Positions 12,901 to 22,700 of a stretch of 64,000 nt of DNA are shown piece by piece; position 1 is the stretch's first letter, and every line of letters starts with the position of its first letter. The position numbers and the translations under genes are program-made. Below the pieces are notes generated by a model. That model did no database searches. It saw only the letters and a list, made by a program, of their open reading frames with translations, and was not told where the DNA came from. Origin of the DNA: Pempheris klunzingeri (taxonomy: Eukaryota > Chordata > Actinopteri > Acropomatiformes > Pempheridae); the NCBI RefSeq assembly GCF_042242105.1, contig NC_092031.1:5850175-5914174 (forward strand), written 5' to 3'.

Positions 12901-15210
12901 ATTGCTCCTGCGTCTGAGCGGCTTCTCTCATTCTTCCTCAGGAACCAGACAGCTCTGTTCGGGGGAAATCCACGGTACGAGAATGTGCCTCTGATAGGAC
13001 GAGGCTCTCCGCCCCCCTCGGTGCGTTGGGTCCCAGCGGCCAAGTCCTTCCTATGATGTCACTTCCCTTTTAAGCTAACAGACAGATTTAGCCTTTAAAG
13101 CACAGGAAACAGTTTTATTATAAAAATCTGCTGATTATCTCATGTTTTCACTCTGTAACTCAGCTCACTTCAAGCTTTAAATGTCACCTCAACATCACTG
13201 AAATATTGAGCCATATCTAATAACCTTTCACAGATTTAATCAACTTTTTACGGCCTTCAGAAAGGTATTATACTCTTTCACTGTGACACTGTGCCTTAAC
13301 TCTGCCCTCCATAATTTACAGGAGGCTGACTTACTTTACCAAAGCAAGGAGAGGAGAAGTAATGTAGTTAATATTTAATCATGAACTGAACATCATTTAG
13401 CCTCTCTCAGGCCAAATTCCCCGGAGGAAGTGACACGGGTCTTAACCTGTAAACTCGCTCAGTGTCGCCACTAACGGTTTTCTTCCTCATTGAATGAATT
13501 CGCTCCCCGCTGGGCCACTTGTCTCCTGTAACAGTGCATCACAGAGATAAAAATAGAAGCATTTTTGGATTAAATTTTCATCGGGCACACCCCCTTCATA
13601 ACAAGTGTGTGCTGAATTACAGCAGTTAAATGCATTTTCGAAGGCATCTGATTTACTTGAGGTCAGAGTTTTGTAACCCTGCTTTTTAAAGAATGATTCA
13701 GAGAGACAGTTCTGTTGTCATGTGAGGAAATGCAAACCAAATACATATTGTATTTCTGATAAATTGCAGGTTTGTTTGTTGTTATGCGTAGAGGTTTAAA
13801 TTCCACAAAATTGTAACAAAGAATATATTTTCTACTTTTCATGGTAATATTTGAGCACAGTTTGTAAATCAAGAACAATATCAGGTTCTTTTGTTAAACT
13901 TGAGCCTATAACTCCAACCAAAGAAATGTGTCATACTTATAAATCCCCCCTCACAACAACAACAACAACTGTACAGCCCCATGCAGTAGTTTGCGGCTAA
14001 CAGCTTCTTCTATATATTTTTTTGTTTGTTTGTTTGTCATGTGTATGTTTGTTTGTTTGTATCTTTCATTTCTATATTTCCTCTTTTTTTTAAATCAACT
14101 TTTGGAGATATACTCTCAGCAGTATAGAAACCGAGTAAGTCTTTTCCACTCTTCCTCAGGATTAACTCCCTCACTTTTCCTCTGTTGCATCTCTGTCTTC
14201 TTCCTCTCCTTCACCTCACATCACGTTGTACAGTTCCTGTGCAGTTCTCCTGTTTGGCATGGCTTTAAACACGCAACCTGTTGTCCTCATTCCAGAAAGC
14301 CTGTTTGAGTTAGTGAGGGTTTGTCTGCCCCTGGTGTTCACAGGGCGGCACTGTAGTCATGTCCCCGGATTTTCTCATGGTTAGCCTCCCTGTGCATGCA
14401 CCTCTGCTCCGGTCATCCAGTTCTATAGCTTGTACGGCCACAAAGTGTTAAGCATCAGGCATTAGCGCTATAGAATTAATTTGATCCCAGTAGTGACGTG
14501 ACGGTAACGGTTAATATCAAAGTGACTTGAGTAATGAATTGATATGTTTGAACAAAGTGTAGATTACATTAGTTATCTATGCTCAGAGCAGGTTTTATGA
14601 GTTAAAGGAATACTAGCAGAAAATCTTTTGAGCATAAAACACTGTTGGCTTGATGGTGGTTATTAAAAGTCTGTCACTGGCCTCTTTGAGGAAGATGGTC
14701 AGCTCGCATGCACAGCAGTTGCAGTGGAGTTCCAAAGGCGACCAACCACTCCTCCAGCATCATCCACCTCTCCACCACTGACTCACACACACGAGGTCCC
14801 CGTTTAGCTATTTATCGGTGAAACAGCAATGCTGCCCATAATTTGGTTCACCGCTGGAATCCATTGTAGCTTCTGTGAAGCCAAGCTGACTACACCTGCT
14901 ACCTCTGCTAAGCTTCAGTCTTTTAAGACCCACCTGTCAATCCCACACATGGTGACACTCAAAAGACAGATTTTCAGTGGACTATTCCTTTAAACACCCA
15001 TGACATTTTTTTCCCCTTCTTTTTAGCTGATAATTAGGCTCAGTCTGTACCTGTGACACCTCACCCTTAGCTCACAGAAGCAGCTTGTAATGTTCTCTGT
15101 GTGTCTGTGTGCTCACCTTTCCTCCTCAGTACTCCCCAAGCATGAGGGCCACCTATCTGTCCATGACCGAGGAACAGAGAAGACACTTTGGGAACGACTT
15201 CCAAGCATAG
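3999..15210 (+). CDS. ttyh2: Tweety homologue 2-like anion channel, C-terminal 290 residues (5' partial)
   Basis: Coding exons: 3999-4071, 7725-7794, 7973-8028, 10746-10838, 10986-11078, 11501-11643, 12662-12847, 12942-13020 and 15130-15210 (TAG). All junctions are GT-AG and the phases join without a break. The first exon here enters with one base of a split codon, so earlier exons are upstream of the window. Visible features are a membrane segment ending LSWTSLGADLATAV, then the extracellular part with paired cysteines (DFCVSP, YLYCNQT) and N-glycosylation sequons NQT and NSS. The last membrane helix follows DYLDAMVGVCYDG, and a cytosolic tail contains the acidic RDYDDIDEEDPFNP and HSFCSYSSSMGSQ. 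The tail ends with a PPxY motif (PPSY) created exactly at the last exon junction. In the family this is a NEDD4-type ubiquitin-ligase docking site. TTYH proteins are membrane proteins linked to calcium- or volume-regulated chloride conductance. The choice of TTYH2 over TTYH1/3 rests on the tail sequence and on kif19 lying next door. Confidence 0.93.
5380..5625 (-). repeat. Dispersed fish repeat, 'TCTCAACAACTATTGGATGG' family
   Basis: Read on the minus strand this carries the chain: AATATCTCAACGACTGTGG, then GCAATGACATTTGGTATGGA, then a TTTTGGTGACC segment. The same chain recurs on the plus strand at about 41755-42130 and, in part, at about 60725-60835. It matches a very common interspersed family of perciform genomes that I recognise from memory. 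The superfamily is uncertain and the boundaries are approximate. Confidence 0.55.
6025..6060. repeat. (GT)n microsatellite
   Basis: Interrupted GT/TG dinucleotide run in a ttyh2 intron. Confidence 0.9.
6140..6432 (+). repeat. Decayed MITE of the 'GATTAATCGTTGCAG' family
   Basis: It shares ordered pieces with the clearer copy at 31985-32318: a GATTAATCACTTTGTTTT-like start, CCAAAGATATCCAATTCA, a poly-A stretch, and an end with TTGATTAATTGGCTAATTG. This is a degenerate copy with approximate limits. Confidence 0.5.
6954..6991. repeat. (TG)n microsatellite
   Basis: About 19 uninterrupted TG units in a ttyh2 intron. Confidence 0.95.
7943..7962. repeat. (TG)n tract at a ttyh2 splice acceptor
   Basis: A TG run followed by TTTTTCACAG makes up the polypyrimidine/acceptor region of the exon that starts at 7973. 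The dinucleotide tract ends about 10 bases before the splice site. Confidence 0.9.
8029..10745. other. ttyh2 intron
   Basis: No exon is supported. A CTCF-like core lies on the minus strand at 9978-9991 (GCCCCCTGTTGG read on the plus strand). I see nothing else distinctive apart from AT-rich intronic sequence and a short AGT repeat near 10319. Confidence 0.7.
11644..12661. other. ttyh2 intron with (GT)n at 11741-11766
   Basis: Lies between the exon for the last membrane helix and the exon for the acidic cytosolic tail. It contains one pure GT microsatellite and otherwise unremarkable sequence. Confidence 0.75.
13021..15129. other. Last ttyh2 intron, with an in-frame readthrough end and a MITE
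   Basis: The donor is GTGCGT at 13021. If the intron is not removed, the frame runs 11 more codons (V R W V P A A K S F L) to a TGA at about 13054-13056, giving an alternative short C-terminus. A GTTT-rich patch lies at about 14019-14060 and a MITE at 14602-14994. Confidence 0.65.
14602..14994. mobile_element. MITE with TTAAAGGAATA terminal inverted repeats
   Basis: The left end reads TTAAAGGAATACTAGCAGAA and the right end reads ..GATTTTCAGTGGACTATTCCTTTAA. The reverse complement of the right end matches the left over about 26 bases with a few mismatches. The interior has no coding capacity. This TTAAAGGAATA end is shared by many fish non-autonomous DNA elements. The copy sits in the last ttyh2 intron. 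Confidence 0.65.
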
Positions 15211-16480
15211 ACTTCTTTATCTGTCCGAGGAGGGAAACGGCATCACACGTACACACACGCTCGACAGACGGAGCGTGTGGCTATTCCAAGCGTTGCAGAG
15301 GACGGTGTGTAACATCCCATTAGTCCAGGACTCCAATCTGTGCAGTCTCAGGACAACTGAAGCATATCTGTACTGTTATCTGTTGTACACTCTTAAAGGA
15401 TTAATCACACTTTTCTGCCCCAAGCCGTTTGTGGGGGGAACTTGTTAAATATTTCTGACACTTGTGTCGAACCTAACCTGCTCTTAATACATTTTGTTCC
15501 TTTGCTGCCGGACCTGTTATTCGTCAGGCTGTGTCATCTGTTGATGAAGCATTGAGGGGAAAAAAGGTGTGAAAGATTTGGCTGTCTTAATGTCTTTACA
15601 CATGAGGAGGAAACGCATCATTAATAACTTTGCAACCTCAATTTTGAGGTTTGATTTCTTGTTGCAGTAATAAAGTTTAAAGAAAGAGAGCGAGAGAGAG
15701 AGAGAGAGAAAAGACGACTTAAAAATACTCATCTCCTGTTCAACAAGGTTTTTTTTCCCAAGACTCACATTCAGGTCTCCAAAGAGAAAAATGTGAACAT
15801 GGCAGTAAACATGGCAGTAAACATGGCATACTGTTTTCTGTGTATTGTGCTTCAGGCTTGATATTTATGAAGCACAACCCCAGCACTGGCAGCACACAGC
15901 AGAAGGTATTATTGAGGTATAATTTATTTACATTCACACATGGACATGCCTGCAGAGAGACTACCTTGAGACCACGGATTCTGTATATAAGTTGTATAAT
16001 AACAGACTGTTGTCTCATTCAGATGTGGTTTATTTTGATTTTGTCAAACAATGTGCCATTTTTATATTTTTTTTGTCTAGTTTTGTGTGGCGATGTCACA
16101 TAGGATCACAATTATTATTTTTGAATATTTTCTAAAGGGCCATTAATTCATGTTCTCAACATATCTAATCCAGTTAATACAATAGCGTTGTAGTTTCTGT
16201 CATAACTTGGAAAGCTGTGCTGCTCTAACCATGATTAATGAGCATATTCAGGTAATTATTTTCATCATTGAAAACCACCCAAACAGTCCAATGTATGTAT
16301 TGACTAACAGTAAGTTTCTGTAGGGATTTAATACATGCGTTTTTTTTTATTAATTACTTTGTTAAGTGTCATTTCATTCAGCATGTTACATTGTACAGGC
16401 ACTGAGAGTGGTGCTTAATTTTGTGTGTGACCTTAAACTTCAGGGTCTAATTGTGAGTTGAATAAATCAGTTTTGAGTAC
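15211..16480 (+). other. ttyh2 3' UTR
   Basis: Sequence after the TAG, with no further open frame of note. It contains a GA-rich run (about 15684-15711) and a 12-base unit repeated in tandem near 15796-15831. The most plausible polyadenylation hexamer is AATAAA at 16461-16466. An earlier AATAAA lies near 15669. Confidence 0.6.
16461..16466 (+). terminator. Candidate ttyh2 polyadenylation signal AATAAA
   Basis: Canonical hexamer about 1.25 kb after the ttyh2 stop, followed by a TG-rich stretch (GATGATGTGTAGTC) as expected for a downstream element. Inferred from position only. Confidence 0.5.
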
Positions 16481-17339
16481 AACTTGATGATGTGTAGTCA
16501 TTTTGCTCTTAGGTTGTTTGTCCTTTAAGTGCATGACGCCACAGGAATAATTTCCACCTAATTTCCACACGTCACAACTTCATATTATAATGGAGCAAAC
16601 AGTATTATTGTCATAACTTAAGCCCCTGAAGTCTCAAAAGATATTTTTAAGACATTAACGTCATTAATTAAGGGCTCAATAGTAGAGTTGCATTATCTTA
16701 TAAGTCAAAAATAACAACGATCACATTCAAAAATGTTCAAATGTTCATCTACTGATTATTAAGAGTGTATAGTATTATAGATAATTGATTTTGGTTTCAC
16801 TGATTCGTGACATGACATTTTGATTGTTTGCATGACTTTTTGTCACAGATGTGTTTCTTTGTTTGTGTTTTTCTCAAACAAAAACAAAAACCAACTGACA
16901 TGGGTATTTTGATTGTTGTGAATTTGATTCAAATTTTGGACTTTTGGGTTTGAGCTAGTTGGAATCTGCAGCTATGGCTTGAAAGGGAGGTAGTTTTTAA
17001 TTCTTCCAGCAGATGTCAGCATAGAGCTGTAAAAAAAGCAATAAACCACAACACATTTAAGTTAATGTGGAAAACTTAAAACGGTTACAAAAAAGTTGAA
17101 ACAATATATAGTCGACAGCTGTAATGCATGTGTGTACAGCCTATTTGTGAATGAATAATAATGATAAAAGAGGGGAAAGACACACTTACAATAAAATAGA
17201 TTATTTTATTATTTCCTATATTCTTTTTTTTTTCTAGCTTTGCACTTTTTGATCGCATGCAATGAAAAAGACGACATCCGCTCAGTTTTTATTCTTTGAT
17301 CAGGAGCTGCTTGGCTTAGTTGTTATTGTGGCCAGTTTG
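16481..17339. other. ttyh2-kif19 intergenic interval
   Basis: Short AT-rich gap between two genes on the same strand. There is no coding sequence here and no trace of DNAI2, which separates these genes in human. A CTCF-like core lies at 17006-17019. Confidence 0.7.
17006..17019 (+). promoter_or_regulatory. CTCF-like motif between ttyh2 and kif19
   Basis: CCAGCAGATGTCAG fits the CTCF core CCASYAGRKGGCRS at 13 of 14 positions. It sits between two genes, where an insulator would make sense. This is a motif match only. Confidence 0.35.
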
Positions 17340-17650
17340 GTCACAACAGCGGTGCACGCGGATCACCAGGGACAACACGCACGCAAGCACGCACGCACGC
17401 GCACTTGGTCACGCGCAGCCGGGCAGCGGGGAGCAGCGAGGACAAACGGGGAAGTGAGTGTAGTGAGTGTGGTGGAGCAGGTGGAGCAGGTGGGCCGCTG
17501 CTGGTGGTGTCACACACCTGCCCGCTCAGTCATTACTGCCGTGTTCGCGTTTCTAACCTGCCGAGTGGAAACACACCTGAGCGTCGACGCACTTTCAGAC
17601 ACGCAGAGAGAGAAAGAGACCAGCCGGGCTGCTGGTGGAGGCAGAGGTCG
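17340..17650 (+). promoter_or_regulatory. kif19 CpG-rich promoter and non-coding first exon
   Basis: CpG density rises sharply against an AT-rich background. A GCAC-repeat patch lies at about 17376-17404, followed by GC-rich sequence with CGCGCAGCCGGGCAGCGGGG. A strong donor, GTCG|GTAAGT, follows at 17650/17651, suggesting a 5' non-coding exon that ends there. An acceptor just before the start exon (CTTCAG near 17870) would join it to ATG 17887. The transcription start cannot be fixed from sequence. Confidence 0.55.
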
Positions 17651-17886
17651 GTAAGTGTGTGTGTGCGGGGGGAAAACAGGGAGCTGTTTGGCTCGGTGGC
17701 TGCTGCTGCTGTTGTTACTCCGAGGAGACCATTACAGCAGCTTCGGAGAGCGCACTAGTTGAGGAGTGTGTGAGCGGAGCGGCTGCAGATGGTGGAGTAG
17801 AAGAAGTGGCATGACAGGGAGGAGGATGGTGCAGTGTCCCGTCTGCTGCTGACGCTCAGTATCCTTCAGTCGGACCCAAAGTGACC

Positions 17887-19736
17887 ATGAAGGACACAGG
17901 GGAGTCCAAGGACCACCAACTAACCGTGAGTTCAAACCTCAGACTGTGCTCTTAACGTTGCTTCTGGTTCCTGGACTTTGTGAAGCTTGATTTGTTTGTA
18001 ATTTTGATCATTTCGGTTGGATGAGTTGACTCGAACAAGCTGCTGTTAGTGAAGAAACTATGACCACAGAAAAAGAAACAAACCCAGAAATCTTCTGCTT
18101 TTTGTCGCACAGTGGCCACTTTATCAGGTGGACTAATGCAATCCAATACAACTGCCTACCTGTAGTCAACATCTATGGTTCTTATCATAATCAGTTTTGT
18201 TGACAGACCCGTGTGAATTCACTTATGTGCTTATTATTATAGTCACAGGTGGATGTAGTGTTGCACTGGACTATATATTATATTGACAGGTGTCTTTCCC
18301 ATTCACATACATGAGTAAGGTAGAATATTACACACACCTCTGCCTATAATTCAGTCCAGTGCAGCACCATCACCCACTATGACCTCAGTGTTAACATATA
18401 ATTTCATTAACATTGTTTAAAAAAAAAAAAAAAACATTACAGGCATCAAAAAAAGTAGAATTTATAGCAGAAAAGCTGCAGTGTGTCTCATTACATTGCA
18501 CAAGATTACCTAATGTAACATGATGTGTTTTTTCTATTCGTATTTAAATGATTGTGTGTCTTTTTATAATTCCTCACAGCATGCGTCCTGTTTAGCCCCA
18601 CACTATCTGCACTGTGTTCTGCAGCCCATATCTGAATAATTGAAGCTGCTGTTTCAGCTGCCTGGCCTCTGTCCTGTCCAGCATGTACTAATACACTTTC
18701 TACAGGGTGCTGACAGGGAGAGAACCTTATTATTCCCCCTTTATGCTTTAGTGGAGCTAAGGTGGAGCAGTATTACTGTTGCAATTATATTCATCATCAT
18801 CATTATTATTCTTACACCCTATTAAGACCCAGACAGATGATTAAACATGCTGCAACGGTGCATCACAGTTGCTCTGACTAATATAGATTTTAATTATTTG
18901 TTTTCGTCCTATTTTATGCCCATGAAAAGCTGAACTTTCTCTCTGATCTCTGAATGTTTTCATGGAAAGAAATCATGAAGCGAGAGAAAAGTATATCAAC
19001 TGTGTACGAGTGTTTTAGTGTAATAATGCAATGTTCATTCTTCATCGGGGGAAGACTAATTTAACGTCAAACTGTTCCGAGTGCTGCTGATTGTGGGAAA
19101 ACGTCATGATTGTAATTTTTGATTATTATTTTTTTCACTTAAGCAGAGGAAATTGACAGGCTGTGATTAAGTGATTAAGAGTTGGACGTGAAATTAGTTT
19201 AGTTAGTCAGTCCATTCATGCATCTGTTTCCATACTTGTTTTTATATAACCAGCATTCCAGTTGGTCTGCCAGTCAAACACATTTCTACTTATATTTACA
19301 TTTATAGATTATTTTAAGTTTCCAATTTACCTCACCTGCATATGTTTGGGCTCAGGGGATAGAAATTAGAATGGAAAACATGAAAAATATGCAAAATTCA
19401 CTCAAGGTTTGGTTGAGTGAGTGCTCTTTATTATCTGAATGAGGGAAAAATCTCACAGACATTGCGCCTCCATGAATTTGTAAAGACTAGAGCGCTCTTG
19501 TGCTGTCATTGTCGTACTTATTCGTCAAGACCAAGTTTAATTTATTTTCCAACCTATAATTTCAGTAAATTGAAAATCTCTGTGTCGATTAAATTCAAGG
19601 ACGATTAAATTCACTCTTTGTGCAACAGGTTGCCTTGAGGATCCGACCCCTCAGCGAGGCCGAGCAGGAGGAGGCGGCTACCATCATGGCCCATAGACTG
19701 GATGACCAGGTGAGATGGCCGTCCATTGTTCTACGG

Positions 19737-19777
<41 letters not shown>

Positions 19778-22700
19778 TAACCTGTTTACCTCTGTGCACA
19801 TACAGTATGCATGCACGTGAGTGAGTGATGGGGTCAGTGTGTGTGCTTGTGTGGGAGAGGGCTGTTGTCTCTGTTTCAGAACCCTCTTCCTGCCTGTCAT
19901 GAGGCTGCACAGATAAGGTATCTGCTGGGACCTCAGTAAAGCCAGCAGCGTCTGTAAATGAATGCGGGATGACTCAGACCTGTGGCAAAGAGAGTGACCT
20001 TTCTAACGACTGATAGAAATAAAAAGCTTTGCCATAGCGAACGCCTGGGGTTTAACCGGACATCAAAAACTGCAGCGCTATGTAACATTTCTAATATAAA
20101 ACAGTCGTGCTGATGGTGGTTCAGTCTCTTAATGTGACTGTCTGACTTGAATGATAAAGCGTTACTGCTAGGGCAGCAGGTGGTAATTATTTCTGTTATG
20201 GATTGATTTTACAATTATGTTGTAATTTTCACTCAGTTAATTGTTTTGAAGAGTATTCCACTGATGGAGCAGTCCTATAACATCGTCAGAACAAACCTGG
20301 TGCAGCAGAACCAGATATCGTCCTTTTATTCCATGCTTGCTTCTTCCTTGTCAAAACCTGTCGCCTACATTGCCCGCGACTAATGTAGCCTCAAGCGAAG
20401 ATGAGGAGCAGACTACAGAGGCCTGGTTAACCCCTCTTTAAGCACACCAGCCGTTTCACTCATACTATCAAGCTATAGGATTTGTTGACATTTCTCAGAG
20501 CAAAGTTTAATCTGGGAACATATTTCAGATCCGATATTTCTGAAAAATTCTTGTAGATCAGTATTGAAAATTGTTGACATTCTTTCAAGTCATGAATGCT
20601 GCCATGTGCACCAACCAAAGACACATTATAGAAGAGGAAGACATTGCTGTCGCTACCTTTAACTGCTTTAACTGCTATGTTAAGTAATATTTTATTCAAG
20701 AAATTGCAAAAATTCACTGGTTCCAGTGTTTTATTAGTGATGGGTAGTGGTACTAGGTTTTTTGCTTTTTGCTCATATTTGCTATGATCTACATATTAAT
20801 CAGCAGATTAACTGATAGTCAAAATAATCTAACAAAGTTGCAGTTGTGATTTTTATGATACACACACATTTGGACATACTGTATATTTCAGGAATTTAAT
20901 ATGTTAACAGTTGAAAATAGATAATGTTAATATTATGCCAAGCTCTGTTCACTTTATTTACTTGTATCTTTCTCCCCTGTGCACTATGAGATGGCTGTCT
21001 GATTTTCTTGCCAAGTAAACTGCTTCAAATGGAGCCATTATGCTAATTGTATTTTCCATTAGAGTAAACCATGACAGGAATGATGGCCACAGATATGCAT
21101 AACCGCAGAGAGCCAGTCGCACACATATAGCATAAATTACATTACATAGATTTTGGATTTATGTGTCCTTGCAATAACAAAAATGAAAGACTGCTATCAC
21201 ACACAGTGGTGTTTTCCCTTCAGGGCATCCTGCCTTTAGAGCACGACCACTGTGCGCAGCATGTAATGATGTTGTTACCATGCAACCTCTCATATAAGAA
21301 GGACATACAGTATGAACAAGCTCCATGAGGGCCATGTTTACCAGCAGTCGTCACTTTTCAACCTGTCCCTTGTGGAGACCATTTAACAGTACCACCGGTG
21401 AGTGTGTGATGATGATGAAGGTAGTGCAAATGATAATGAGCATCCTGACTGGGAACTTGCTGAGGGCATAATGGTGGTGGGCAGCTTTTCTTGATTAATT
21501 AAGACCAAGCCAGACCGTAACAACATAGCAACAGCTGACATAGTGACTCAGACGTGTCTTGGTGTAACAGTCACCAGTGCTGGAGGGAAAAATTATATTC
21601 ATTCAAGGATGTAAGTAGTAGTGTTTGTTCATACTGCTGAAGGATTTTTACTAGAGAGCACTTCTAGAAACAGATAATCCACAGCACTAACACCTGACTT
21701 GATCGTCTGTTTTCTCAGAAGTCTTAGGAACATCATCAGCACTTTTGTCTGCCATGACATCATTAAACTAGGCTTGGGCACAGGGGATTACAGCGTAGCA
21801 GTAGGCACGTAGATATGATGCTGACACAGCCACCATAACAAAGCTTTGAGCTCTACCGAACCTCAGCATGTTATTGTGTGTCCCCCTTTTCAACTTTACC
21901 TGCAGTATGATGATTTAATTCCTGAAAAACACAGTTCAGACTGTATTATGTCTGTGTGGAGGAATACAAACTGACAGATATGCTGTATTGTCTCTGTGGG
22001 GTTACATCAGGTTCGCTCAGGTACGTTCACGGCGAAGGATTAGCAGGGTTTACAATCCACGCTTGTTATTCAGATAGTGGGATTGTGGGAATCTGCTGTT
22101 TACCCATGTCTTGTGAAGGACTTAGTGTACAAGGGCTGCCCTGACATGAATGGAGGGGATGTAGTGAGGTAGGCCACAACAACACTGGGATGTTGTGAGA
22201 TTATAGAGCTGGGGGTGGCTGAGTGTGTTTACCTGTGACTGTCCCTCCTACCCTTGACATCAAATAAGTCACACACAAATAACAACTGCGATCCCTTCTA
22301 CACGCTGCCCCTCCACAAACACATGAGACCGTGTTCTGACTGCTTTGCCTGGAGATGTCCATATGGCCAAGTGGTAGTGCTCAGACAGATTAGCAGGGTG
22401 CTAGTGGCTGACTTGGCTGACTAGGTGGGAGTACCCAGATCTGGCTCTCCTGACAGAAAGCAGACAACTGGAAGCTGACTAAGCCCACGGAGATGAGCTC
22501 ATTGGATGGGCTTTAGCTCAGGTTAAGCCCCCTGCCACCTGCTCTCTTTCTCTCTCTCTCAAGCTTTTCTCTTCCCCCACTGACAGCCTCAGGGCATCCA
22601 CTCGCTGCCTGTCATGGACCACCTGTTGCCTGTTACGCTCGATGGGCTTTCCCTGTCCTTGAGTGAGCAGTACACAGATCAAGGGTGGAGTGAGGTGGAT

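Noticed and set aside
14111..14126. Possible microexon CTCAG|CAGTATAGAAACCGA|GTAAGT between the last two ttyh2 exons
   Set aside because: Splice-like ends are present, but inserting it would split the conserved SPPPS-YSPSM junction. The family does not need it and the length is marginal.
17262..17758. Overlapping open frames of 130 and 117 codons in the kif19 promoter
   Set aside because: They arise from GC-rich sequence lacking stops. The products are arginine-rich with no known motif, and the strong donor at 17650 and the true start at 17887 fit a non-coding 5' exon.
19595..19900. Minus-strand frame with a THTHTHTH run
   Set aside because: Simply the (TG)18 microsatellite read on the other strand next to kif19 exon 2.
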